64,000 bases of DNA from Formicarius rufipectus (taxonomy: Eukaryota > Chordata > Aves > Passeriformes > Formicariidae): the NCBI GenBank assembly GCA_013399695.1, contig VXAU01000691.1, positions 2,014,992 through 2,078,991 on the forward strand, written 5' to 3'. Every line of letters begins with the position of its first letter. Within the stretch, counting starts at the first letter, position 1. Of this stretch, positions 55,001 through 63,200 are shown one piece after another. The notes under the pieces are model-generated. The model was not told the DNA's origin. It did not search any database and saw nothing but the letters and a program-made list of their open reading frames with translations. The translations under genes and the position numbers were made by a program.

Positions 55001-57288
55001 ATTCTTTTTATGTGTGTCTCACCTTAAAATCAGCTTTAGAATTTTCTTTGTGTGGAACCAAGAGCACAAGAATGGGCCATTGCTGTCTGACTCCAGAAAT
55101 TAGCCATGTTAAGGCCCCTATTACATTTTTGGGCAGAAAAAGGTGTCTCTCATATTGCAAACTCAAGTTCACCAAGTGTGTCTTTCCACAAGGCAAAACT
55201 GTGAAGTGGGAAATGAGAGAAGCTGAATGTTCCTTTCCCTAATTCTAACTGGAAAGCAATCAGCTGTTCACCTTACCATGGTGTATGTGTGTGCCACCTT
55301 CAGGAGCTCCGTGCAGCCCTGGGCGTCTCCAAAGGAGCGGATGCCCAGGCAGTTGGAAGGATGGAGCTGCTTCATGAGGAAGTTGCAGCACACCTCGATA
55401 ACCTGGGAGAGCTGCAGAAGGCACGCTGCAGACAGCAAACTTTCTATAGTGTCTTCCTTTAACTCCAGGATACCTGTGCAGTTTCCATATACAGAGAAAA
55501 AAAACAAAAAAACAGTCATTTTCCTGGCATTTTCATTATTTAGAAGTTTGTCTTTCCCCTCTTTTCCTCTGAAAAGTGTCCTGTGAGTCACAAATTCATT
55601 TTCCTTTCTTGCTCAAGGATTCTCTGAAGCTGTGTTTCAACAGACTTACAGGATTTTGTGGATTTTGAATACAACTGTCTGAACATTTTTATTGGAACTT
55701 TAACAGTGTTAGATCTAATTTGGTTGGGGGGGAAAAGAGTCAAATAAAAATAAAAATGTGATTAGAGAAGAACCTTTCCCAAAATGGGACTAACCCTGTC
55801 CAGTGGAGGACGTCCCTGTCCAGTGGAAGACATTCCTGCCCACAACAGGAGGTCAGAACAAGGTGATCCTTAAGGCACCTTCCAACCCCAAGCATTGTAT
55901 GAAAATTCCCATATAAATTCAGGAACCAGCAGCTTTCTGTGGCTACAGAGGCCCAGGGAGGGGCACAGGGAGGGAGGCAGAACTACCTCTTGTGGTGGTT
56001 TGTCTGTAGACCTTCCTATAACCTGGGGGCAAAACTAAGGAAGTATTCCATATCATTCCCTTATGCAATTAGGTGTATAAAGACAGAGAGGGAGGTTCCT
56101 CTCTCTTTTCCCTTCTCTTGCCAGGTAAGCACAGTGTTTAGGTGTGGGCTTATCTATATGAGTTAAGGACTCACTGAGGGCTGCTGTCTGTGTCAGCAGA
56201 GGAGGAGAGGAACCCACTCCTCCTAAGGGAAGTTGGCGAGACCTTATTGTGTTAGTTGTTCTACTGAGCTAATTCTTGGGATTCAAGTGTGTGGGTTTGT
56301 TTTGTTTTTACCCTCTTGGTCTTTTTCCCCTTCCCCTTTTCCCCTTTTGGAGCTGTTTGGGATTGTCTGGAATCCTTATATCATATGTACATAGTATTTA
56401 GTTGTACGTACATGAAATATCTGTAAATATCTATATATATATTCCTTTACCACATTTTCCTTTTTGTTACTTTTCTTTTTTCCCCCTTTTCAGGAAGACC
56501 TGCCCAGCTCCCAGCTGTGTTTGCTGGGGAGCCAAGCCAAGGTGACACACCTGTGTAGGCGTAGCGCACCAGCGCCCGCAGCGCCTCCGCCTCCACCCCT
56601 TCCATCCTGATCTCCTCCTGCTTCGCCTCCCGCACGTCGCTGGTGAACATGGCAGCAAAGTAGTCCGACACAGCACTCAGCACCAGCCTGAAAGGCACGG
56701 GGGTCAGCACAGCACCTGCCTGCCTCACCTCACCAGCAGGCAGAGCAAGTGTTACATTAAAACAATGTGTGCAATGCAAACCGTCGTATTTAGTGTAGTG
56801 CTCCAGTCTTACAGCGGCGAGCAATCAAGTTGAGAGAGCGATTAGTAATCTAATTGTCTCCCAAAATCTCCCATCAGGCAGATTTTCTTCACTGATCTCG
56901 CTGTAATTTAACAGGAGAAAGTGGGGGGGGGAGATGGACAATGCCAGTGGTTTGTGTTTGAACTTCATTCCATTTAAAATAAGAGGTGAATTGTTGATCA
57001 TATTGTTCCACGTTAGTCTAATTACAGGAACCAGCCGTCCCTAATTAAGCAGGGTAGGCATAAATTGATTGGAAATGTCAGGCTCTGAAGCCACGGGGGC
57101 AGTCCCGGGGGACGTACCTGTGAGCTGGAATCTTCTGGTCCCCAGCTATGAGCAGCACGTCACAGAGCTGCTTCTGCTGCAGGTAACTCTCCATTTTGCG
57201 GAAGGTTTGCTCGGCGTGGTTTGTGCACTGGAAATATTCATCGGAGCCATTGGAGTTCATTCCCAGGGAGCTGCTGGTCGTGGACAGC
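39976..57288 (-). CDS. KLHL4: KLHL4, BTB-BACK-kelch protein (coding exons 2-11, 5' partial)
   Basis: Ten exons on the minus strand join in frame into 579 residues (p1-p579, p1 being the split first codon). KLHL proteins of this architecture are generally substrate adaptors of CUL3 E3 ubiquitin ligases: BTB/BACK bind CUL3 and dimerise, and the kelch propeller binds substrate. The substrate of KLHL4 is not evident from sequence. Domains: BTB about p31-p140, BACK about p145-p247, six kelch repeats about p290-p579 with GG doublets in YAVGGMD, YIVGGRDG, YAVGGHDG, YAVGGRDG, YAVGGHDA and YAVGGYDG. KLHL4 is preferred over paralogues KLHL1 and KLHL5 by LLPANEI, DDINVPDEE, GIRSFGDAQGCTELL and the C-terminus EVPVNIGRAG...VVVVKLP, recalled from the mammalian protein. 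All junctions are GT-AG. The N-terminal ~140 residues, including the start codon, are outside the window. No frameshift or premature stop was seen, so the gene appears intact. Confidence 0.95.
40036..40704 (-). other. KLHL4: KLHL4 intron 10 (669 bp)
   Basis: Phase-0 intron with donor GTAAGG and acceptor TTTTAG on the minus strand. It is AT-rich and no repeat or additional exon was recognised in it. Confidence 0.9.
40705..40876 (-). CDS. KLHL4: KLHL4 exon 10 (kelch repeats 5-6)
   Basis: 172 nt: the last base of the p503 codon, then p504-p560. It encodes YDPKTDAWTTVAPL, which completes repeat 5, and the sixth kelch unit with GDRLYAVGGYDGHTYLDTVE and NNEWTE. The acceptor is CCTAG before GTATGAC and the donor is GTAAGG after the Glu codon. 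It is GC- and CpG-richer than the flanking introns, which also creates long shadow frames on the other strand. Confidence 0.97.
40877..42807 (-). other. KLHL4: KLHL4 intron 9 (1931 bp)
   Basis: Phase-2 intron with donor GTAAGG and acceptor CCCTAG. Its lower half contains a doubtful retroviral-like segment (41101-41774, listed separately). A-rich tracts flank the exon 9 donor near 42690-42790. No extra exon was recognised. Confidence 0.9.
41101..41774 (-). mobile_element. Possible degraded LTR/retroviral fragment
   Basis: The segment is bounded by TGTTAT at 41101 and ATAACA ending at 41774, a possible short terminal inverted repeat. Read on the minus strand it has a small cysteine-rich open frame (41734-41534), then a purine tract of five A and five G (41546-41537) resembling a polypurine tract. 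A TATAAG box lies near 41257-41252, followed by a CpG-rich stretch with several CG pairs, as at an LTR U3/R junction. An AATAAA occurs at 41284-41279. The order TATA then CpG-rich R fits an LTR. However, I recognise no protein family, no target-site duplication is visible, and the inverted repeat may be chance. Treat as a hypothesis. Confidence 0.3.
42808..43020 (-). CDS. KLHL4: KLHL4 exon 9 (kelch repeats 4-5)
   Basis: 213 nt: the last base of the p432 codon, p433-p502 and two bases of p503. It encodes LYAVGGRDGSSCLKSME, then HTNKWSLCAPM and KRRGGVGVATYNGFLYAVGG followed by HDAPASNHCSRLSDCVER. Acceptor CCCAG before GCTGTATG; donor GTAAGG. The insert-like DAPASNHCSRLSDCVE loop of blade 5 is characteristic of the KLHL1/4/5 subgroup. 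Confidence 0.97.
43021..45739 (-). other. KLHL4: KLHL4 intron 8 (2719 bp)
   Basis: Phase-2 intron with donor GTATGT and acceptor TATCCCAG. The plus-strand open frames inside it (for example 44085-44396) match nothing I recognise. No clear mobile element was seen. Confidence 0.9.
45740..45902 (-). CDS. KLHL4: KLHL4 exon 8 (kelch repeats 3-4)
   Basis: 163 nt: two bases of the p378 codon, p379-p431 and two bases of p432. It encodes VAMLEGPMYAVGGHDGWSYL and NTVERWDPQARQWNYVASM, then STPRSTVGVAALNSK. The acceptor is TTCCAAG before GAGTAGC; an AAG acceptor is weaker than CAG, but the in-frame join to exon 7 (HRHGLG-VAM) supports it. The donor GTATGT follows the AA of a Lys codon. Confidence 0.96.
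45903..47759 (-). other. KLHL4: KLHL4 intron 7 (1857 bp)
   Basis: Phase-1 intron with donor GTAAGA. No repeat family or extra exon was recognised. Open frames near 46221-46612 on both strands are unrelated to the gene. Confidence 0.9.
47760..47984 (-). CDS. KLHL4: KLHL4 exon 7 (kelch repeats 1-3)
   Basis: 225 nt: two bases of the p303 codon, p304-p377 and one base of p378. It encodes TTTIEKYDLRTNSWIQIGTM, then NGRRLQFGVAVIDNKLYIVG with the GG doublet at p343-p344, VECFNPVTKAW and MSTHRHGLG. The acceptor is TTTTTAACAG before GTACCAC; the donor is GTAAGA. A frame starting at the internal ATG of MNGRRLQ reads only part of it, so the true exon extends further upstream. Confidence 0.97.
47985..51140 (-). 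other. KLHL4: KLHL4 intron 6 (3156 bp, contains CR1)
   Basis: Phase-1 intron with donor GTAAGC and acceptor TTTAACAG. It contains a CR1 fragment at 48401-48626 in the opposite orientation to the gene. The remainder is AT-rich with no recognised exon. Confidence 0.9.
48401..48626 (+). mobile_element. CR1 LINE, 3'-end fragment
   Basis: This is a clear CR1 3' terminus. It has GAGGCACTGGAAT, CCCATCCCTCAGGGTGTCCA, AAGGCCAGGTTGGATGGGAC, CTGGTCTAGTGGAAGGTGTT, CCTGCCCATGGCAGGGGGTT, then GATCTTCAAGGTCCC. It finishes in imperfect copies of the terminal octamer-like repeat (TGTTCTGTGGTTCTGTGAT). CR1 is the dominant LINE family of birds, and copies are usually 5' truncated, as here. It lies antisense inside KLHL4 intron 6. 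Confidence 0.95.
51141..51327 (-). CDS. KLHL4: KLHL4 exon 6 (end of BACK, linker, first kelch strand)
   Basis: 187 nt encoding p241-p302 and one base of p303. It reads LLADLENSPMFADDLECQKL, then LMEAMKYHLLPERRSMMQSP and RTKPRKSTVGALYAVGGMDA with TK at the end. The first part ends BACK, RTKPRKSTVG is the basic linker, and the GG doublet at p296-p297 opens the propeller. Acceptor CCCTCAG before TTACTG; donor GTAAGC. The KYHLLPERR and QSPRTKPRKSTVG stretches are highly conserved in the KLHL1/4/5 group. Confidence 0.97.
51328..52259 (-). other. KLHL4: KLHL4 intron 5 (932 bp)
   Basis: Phase-0 intron with donor GTAGCA and acceptor CATCCCTCAG. AT-rich, with no element recognised. Confidence 0.9.
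52260..52472 (-). CDS. KLHL4: KLHL4 exon 5 (BACK domain)
   Basis: 213 nt, exactly 71 codons (p170-p240), phase 0 at both ends. It begins EHFIEVIKNQEFLLLPANEI and continues AKLLSSDDINVPDEEAIFQA, LMLWVRHDPQSRQQDLAMLL and AYIRLPLLPPQ. This is the core of the BACK domain, with the LLSSDDINVPDEE and LLAYIRLPLLPP motifs. The acceptor TTTTTAG precedes GAGCAC. The upstream 15 residues precede any Met, so a Met-started frame misses them. The donor is GTAGCA, slightly off consensus (GTAAGT). Confidence 0.97.
52473..55276 (-). other. KLHL4: KLHL4 intron 4 (2804 bp)
   Basis: Phase-0 intron with donor GTAAGG and acceptor GTTTTTAG. No exon or mobile element was recognised. Open frames such as 53141-53458 on the gene strand do not resemble KLHL4 or any known family. 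Confidence 0.9.
55277..55473 (-). CDS. KLHL4: KLHL4 exon 4 (BTB end, 3-box, BACK start)
   Basis: 197 nt: two bases of the p104 codon and p105-p169. It encodes ILELKEDTIESLLSAACLLQ, then LSQVIEVCCNFLMKQLHPSN, CLGIRSFGDAQGCTELLKVA and HTYTM. The helices ending BTB and the 3-box-like segment after it are the region that contacts CUL3 in related KLHL proteins. Acceptor TGCACAG before GTATCC; donor GTAAGG directly after the Met codon. Confidence 0.97.
55780..55904 (+). mobile_element. CR1 LINE, short 3'-end fragment
   Basis: Degraded CR1 terminus: a GTCCAGTGGA(G/A)GAC phrase, CATTCCTGCCCAC, GGTGATCCTTAAGGCACC, then TTCCAACCCC and a terminal CATTGTATGA. It matches the same part of CR1 as the copy at 48401-48626 but is more diverged and shorter. 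It includes an internal 20-bp tandem duplication (55794-55833). Confidence 0.85.
55794..55833. repeat. 20-bp tandem duplication within CR1
   Basis: Two adjacent 20-bp units starting CCCTGTCCAGTGGA (55794-55813 and 55814-55833) differ at two positions. CR1 normally carries this motif once, so the duplication happened in or after this insertion. Confidence 0.85.
55991..56454 (+). mobile_element. LTR-like element (solo LTR) in intron 3
   Basis: A 464-bp segment begins TGTGGT and ends ACCACA, a perfect 6-bp terminal inverted repeat with the TG...CA ends expected of an LTR. Inside it, GTGTATAAAGACAG near 56072-56085 looks like a TATA box followed by a likely cap region. A pyrimidine-rich tract (about 56308-56349) and an AT-rich 3' end (ATCTATATATATATTCC) follow. 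No target-site duplication is obvious and no retroviral genes flank it, so a solo LTR is inferred. A non-autonomous DNA element with short inverted ends is the alternative. It is antisense to KLHL4 and ends 96 bp from exon 3. Confidence 0.6.
56551..56687 (-). CDS. KLHL4: KLHL4 exon 3 (BTB core)
   Basis: 137 nt: the last base of the p58 codon, p59-p103 and one base of p104. It encodes LVLSAVSDYFAAMFTSDVRE, AKQEEIRMEGVEAEALRALV and RYAYTG. This is the BTB core, and the AVSDYFAAMF motif is a family signature. Acceptor CTTTCAG before GCTGGTG; donor GTGTGT, a weak match to consensus, supported by the correct phase. The exon is GC- and CpG-rich (VEAEALRALVR), unlike its introns. Confidence 0.97.
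56688..57117 (-). other. KLHL4: KLHL4 intron 2 (430 bp)
   Basis: Phase-2 intron with donor GTACGT and acceptor TGCCTTTCAG. It holds a cluster of TAAT-type motifs (56839-56860, 57018-57027, 57041-57050) of the sort bound by homeodomain proteins. No repeat was recognised. Confidence 0.9.
57118..57288 (-). CDS. KLHL4: KLHL4 exon 2 (start of BTB)
   Basis: 171 nt: the last base of a split codon (p1), p2-p57 and two bases of p58. It encodes LSTTSSSLGMNSNGSDEYFQ, then CTNHAEQTFRKMESYLQQKQ and LCDVLLIAGDQKIPAHR. NHAEQTFRKM and QLCDVLLIAG mark the entry into BTB in the KLHL1/4/5 group. The acceptor is CCCTGGCAG before GCTGTCC, at 57290-57289; the donor is GTACGT. The reading frame happens to stay open 161 nt further into intron 1, but that part does not resemble the family. 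An internal ATG (p11) with G at -3 could start a shorter isoform; this is speculative. Confidence 0.94.
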
Positions 57289-60200
57289 CTGCCAGGGACA
57301 GAGGCCGTGAGCGCAGCACCAGAAATGCTCACTACACTCAGTTTTGTTCTAAAGGCAGTACAGAAACCCTTAAAATTACAAAGCTCTCGTGACCCTGGTC
57401 TTGCCATGCCTTCTTCCAGCTTCTTCGTTGGATGTCTGGAAGTTTTCATTCCTGAGGCTGTAGGTTTTTTTAGTTGGCCACAGTTATCTGTGTGAGGTGG
57501 TGCTACTGACTTATCAGTTTTATCAGTTTTGCATCAATGATCAACTGCAAACAGAACACACCCAAAACACCCCTATTTTCCTGTGGGACTAATTGGTAGG
57601 AGATATTGGATCTTACATGTCTTTAGGTCTTGTTTCTGTTTCTCTTCTTACTCTGTACATTAAATTACATCACTAAAGAAGAATGGATCTGAGGACAAAC
57701 TCAGGAGGACCATATAATTCTAGACAAATTACCAAATCAAAAGCTGCTGGAATCAGTATGTTGTATGACCTTTAGAATCTGAATGCAAATCATGAAGGCA
57801 AACTAATTTCTCTGCCTCTCATGGAAATGTGCAATATAAATATATTCCTCCCACTCCAGAATTCTGTTAGCTGGCCCACTTATAAATATTATTTTTTCAA
57901 AACATCATTCCTTACTGCCTTCTAGTATGGATTATGTTGCAAATTGAAGCACCTTTCTGATATTTTCTTTGAAAAATATCTATTTTTCTGCTCATGTTTT
58001 CAGTAAAATGAGAATGCATTTGTGGATATAAATATGTATCACATAGCTTGAAAATGCTGCAATATTCAACACTATTTTAGCTAAAGATTATTTTCTCTGT
58101 TTAATATTGTATTTCATTAAAATGTAAAACACCTGTTGTGTTGGTTTTTTTTAATTTTCAAGCTCAACTAGGAAATTATGGCAGCTGCTTGGCTAAATTT
58201 CCTGGTTGTCTTTGATACTGTAAATGCAAATTTATAAGTGATGGGGGAGATAAGATCTCTTCAGGAAATTAAAGTATTAAATTTAGCAGAATATTGGATT
58301 ACATCCACAACTGAACATCCAGTTCAGAAAACAGAGAAATAAAAATGGGTAAATCAAATGGGTGAAATCAGATTGAATCAGTGTTATACTTTTAATTGGA
58401 AGCACACTGATGGACCAAACCAGATCTAGGAACCTTTGTTTAGTAGCTCTTTATTAACAATTTCAAACCCATTTTAGTTTAGTTTATTTTAAAGGAAAAA
58501 GGGGAAAACCAAGTTCATCTATAATGTGTTTCCTTTGTAGTTTATGGCTTACAAAAATTAATTTGTCTCAGTGTGTTTAATGACTCCACTTTTTTATTTG
58601 TTTTCCTTCAATGCTTCATTGAAAATGAAGAAGCTGCAAAATTGGATTATGTGCTCATTAGTTTTGCATCAGCTACTTGATGCCAAATTCTTACTCTGTA
58701 ACATTCTTGTTTTGCTATTTGCCTCTTATGGTTTCTTCAAAGATTTTCAGAACATTATGTATTCAAAAAAATATCTTTTTCAGCTTCATTAGAAGCACTC
58801 CAAGTATTGTATCTAAAGGCATTGCACTCAGCCTTGATGTCTGCAGAAATCAGCGGAAACAATACCCAGCCCATGTCTACTGTAAATAGACAGGACTGGT
58901 TGTGTGAAATCAAAAATTCCCCATAGTCTGTTTATATTTGTGGTTAGAGAATCATTTTCAAGGGACTGGAAGTTTAATTATTTCATTTAGTCCTGGGTAT
59001 TTTTTCACAGGTTTTGTGGAGTCCCATTTAACTACAGCAGAAACACCACTATAATTAATTATTTCAAAGTTAATGGTCTTCAGAGACTGAAAAATACTGT
59101 AAGCAATGGCAAGTGCTCAATTAATATTGATAAATATTAATATTGTAATTGCTGGTTTGTCTCCAGCAGCTGATTCAAAATGGCAGATAAAATAATCATG
59201 GAAGGGAGAAATTAAATTCAAAGGTAAATATTTATCCTCCTTAGTGTATGACCCAAACCTGGACCTTCAGAAGGTGGTACCAGTGAACTGAAGAAGTCAA
59301 AGTATCTTAAAGGAAGAATCCAGTAAAAGTATCCTTGAGCCTGGTGTTGAATTCTCTTGGTGATGGAGCATGGGGGAAGGCAGGGGGGCTCCAAGGGTGC
59401 AGGCAGGGGATCCATGTGGGAAGGGTTGGTGTGCTGGCAATGACACTTGAGAGCACTCAGGGGCTCCTGCTCAGAAAGGGATCATGTAGCACATAAAGAC
59501 ATATTTGGTTTTGAAAAATGTGTACAAGTTTGGACAAACAAAATCTGAATATTGAGGAAGAAAAGCTTCCAGCAGGCCATTATGATGACCAAGGAATGAG
59601 TTATCCAAACAGTCAGGAGGGAGGATTATCAATGAATTGCTCTGAAGAATCAGGAACCCAAATTGCTTAATGTCATTTTTGTGTTCTGTTCACTGGGACA
59701 CAGAGTTGTGGTAACACCATGAGCATCAGCAATAATGGCTCAAAACATGGATCAGCCTAGAGAGAGAAATCTGGATTTAAATTATGCCGAAGTAGCTGAG
59801 CCCTGTCGATTTCATTTTAGGTGGAGAGCCACGTGAAATCGTTTCAGAGTTTTCCTGTAAGGATTTGTGAAGGATAGAGAAAATACGGTCCCGTTTTTGG
59901 AAAGCAACATGGGATTTTGAAACAGTCAAAGCATACTGAAAACTTGAAGGAAGAATCAAAAAGCATTAAGTGTCCAGATGATAAGAGGGACATAAATACC
60001 AGCCAGCATGGCTGGTCAGAATGAATCATGTCAGAACATTGTATTTCTATTTTGTTACACGATACCAAAGCTCACTGGGAGAAAAACAGGAGTTGTCAGA
60101 AATCATCTCGTCCTTTGGATGACTCCTGACACTATTTCACATGGCATTTTCAAAATCGAGCTGGGATGGCATGTTTTAAGTGTAATAAATATAAGAGAGA

Positions 60201-63200
60201 AGAATAACTTGTTTAGCCACGCTTGAAATTCCTCAGGGATTCACTTCCAAAGGCAGAGAGTGTGCAGGAAACATTCCAGGCAAATCCTGCTCCTGATGCT
60301 GCTCCATAGTTTTATTACAGAAAAATCACGTTACAAACAGCGTCTAATTGTTATATGGATATATTATAGCAATCACAAACTTTTTGGGAACAGAATTTAA
60401 ATTCAGAGAGACACCTTTGCTTTTGTTCTCACTGAACTTCAGGCAAATTTTTCCTTTTCCCAGACCTGCTTACACCTGTGTGAGTAATTACCCAAATGAA
60501 ACACAGGTGAAGAAATGAGAGGTAACAGTGAGATCACGATGGACTCTCAGCAGACTGGGACTCAACACTGATGTGTGGAGGTAAAATTCCATCTTTTCTT
60601 TGGTCAGAATTGGTGTGATGAGTTTTGTGATTCATTCCAGGCCTATAATTCTTTAGGATCCTGAATTATGTTAAACTTATTTTCTGTCTTCATAAAGTAC
60701 TCTTCATTAACCAGCAGAGCACTCCTCTTTAATCAGTATATAAAGGATAATTTCAGATTTCCTCATTATTTAATTAGAACGTGATAAAACATAAATGCTA
60801 TTTATTTGCAATGCCCTTTTTAAAATTCAATATCTTCTCAAGTGCCTCCTTCAGTGTGACTGGGGCCAAAATCAGAAAGCAAACCTGATGACAAGGAAGC
60901 TTTAGAAGCATAATATTGTGTGAGAAGCAGGTGATTTATTGGAGTATTTTAATTGTGCTGTTGTTGAGAAGGTTGTTATTTATATTTTTCTGGTGACCAC
61001 TTCTCTTTTTGGGCATTTGTTGAATGTACCTGTTTAAGCTGCTGTGATGTTTGTGGAATTCAGGTTTGTCAAATAACAGTTCAGTTCCTGGTGGCACTTT
61101 AGATATTTTGGGTCACCTTCCCTCTGCACTGCCAGTCACACCAGCAGCAAACTGGGTACCAGTGAGGGGCATCAGACATCCCCTGGCCTTTTGTCACAGC
61201 TGGAAGCTTCAATGTGACTCCAGCTCTGTGGGGTACTGTCTGTGCTTCAGCAGTGCCACGGCATGATAAAAAAAAAAACCTGCCCCTTCATCAGCTGGCT
61301 TTGTGCAGCAATATTTACAGTGCAGCTCATCATTTTCCTTTTCTCTCCTTTATTTTTGCTTATTTAAGAAAAGTGCAGCCCTCTCCAGACAGCTGGGTGA
61401 GCTCTGCCCCTCTGCCTGCTGGCAAATGTCGTGGGGCTGGAGCCTCCCAGAGCCTGCTCAGCTGCCCTAAATCACAGCACTGCAGCATCTGGCACTGACA
61501 AGATGAAACAGAGAGGTTTCACTTGGGAAGCCATTTCTGAGCACAGAAAAAACAAGGAGAAAGTAGATGCAACTTTATTAATTGATGCTGATAAAATTAT
61601 ACCACGTTGGTAACTGCCCCAAGCTCTGCCCTGACGTTCTTGCTGTAATTGTCTCCTGTAGGTTTTCTGGGTACAGGTGAAAAACTTGGACCTAAGTGGG
61701 GGAAATTGTATTCTCTGTTGGTGACAGTTAAGGTAATAACGTTAAAGTGAGGTTGCAGCAATGATACAAAAAGATGTAGCAATTGAAAAAATAAATAGTG
61801 CCACATAAGGAAATATTAAAAATAGAATTACAAAAATTGACTCTTGCTCTATAGATGTGGTTCATCAGTAATAAAATCAGTTTCCATACACTGATAGCAA
61901 TAGATGGTTTTGAACTAACTTAAAAGTGTTGTTAGAATATACTGGTTTAAAGGCTGATATAGGAAGCAGCAACTTCACAGGACCTGAAGACATTAGGCCT
62001 GATTTGTTTTCACCAGTTATGATTAGGACCTGTAGTAATTATTTATTAGAGCACCCAAAACCTGTCCCTTCCTCTGAGCCAGCAAATTCTGACTGATGTG
62101 TTTCCCTGCATGGGAAATTTGCATGTCTTGCATGGTGAATATTGTTGTACAACAAAATTATATTTTAATTAACTTTCCTTTTACTGAAGACAAACAAACA
62201 AAAAAAAATATCAATACAAAGTCACTGTACACTGGAATTTCCCATGCAGGGCATGATATAATGTAAACCCTGAGGAATATTTGTTGTCCTGATTAGCACA
62301 GGCTCCAACAGCCCAAGAATCTTCTGCAGCCACCCCTGCAATGCATGAGTTCCAATTTCACATTGGTATTATGTGAGTCTGTTGGAAGGAAATGAAAAAT
62401 TTCTCCATGCAGGAGAAATTCAGTGAGGCTGAGTACTTCTTGCTCAACTTCCTTGGAGCCAGTGATAATCTTTCTAAAGAACAAAACATGCCTTGACCAG
62501 AAGGCATGATACAGCACTATTTGGAGCTGTCAAAATGTACAAAGTGAAAAATAATGGCTAAATGCTGCACAGAAGCCTCTGGCATTTTTATTTGGAGGAC
62601 AGAGAAAACAAAATACAAGCCAGAGGCAAAAACTCTTTGGTTTTCACTCCAAGCCTGACTATTGACAAATGAAAGTAATTAACTCTGTGTTGCTTACTTC
62701 ATTAAGCACCTTTCAGAGGGATTCCTGATGGGAGAGGCTGGGAGGCAGACCTGCTTTGTGCTCTCCCTGGCCCTGTTTTGGCTGCAGTGGGACAAAGGGG
62801 ACCTTGGGAGATACATCAAACGTGGTGATGCCCACCAGGTGAAGGCACCACTTCAGATTTGACTTTGGGACACTTCCCCAGTCGTGTCAAATTCTACAGG
62901 CTCGTTCCAAAGTGTCTCCTCAGCTGATTCAGGCGATCTGTGGCTCAGTGTTAAACAGTGGTGGGGGGGAAACAGAGGGATTTTTAACCTCTTTAGCCAG
63001 TGTGCCCTGTCATAATTACAGATTTATTAGGAAAGGGTGACACAAGGTGTGTGTAAAGGTCTGGTCAACCTCAGGTAGATGACATGTGAAAGAAAGATGA
63101 AGTTTTCTAATTTTTAAGGTTTTGTTTGTTACATAATCTTATCTGTGATCAATTCCTTCCTTTTCTTATTTGTGTAATGAGACCCTGAGAGTTACAGTCA

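Larger units (their letters stand above)
55474..56550 (-). other. KLHL4: KLHL4 intron 3 (1077 bp, mostly mobile elements)
   Basis: Phase-1 intron with donor GTGTGT and acceptor TGCACAG. More than half of it is occupied by a CR1 fragment (about 55780-55904) and an LTR-like element (55991-56454). Both lie opposite to the gene. Confidence 0.9.

Noticed and set aside
57289..57449. Upstream extension of the exon 2 reading frame to an ATG at 57449 as the true KLHL4 start
   Set aside because: A good polypyrimidine tract and CAG acceptor sit at 57289, and the extension bears no resemblance to KLHL N-termini. The frame also starts with phase that fits a spliced upstream exon.
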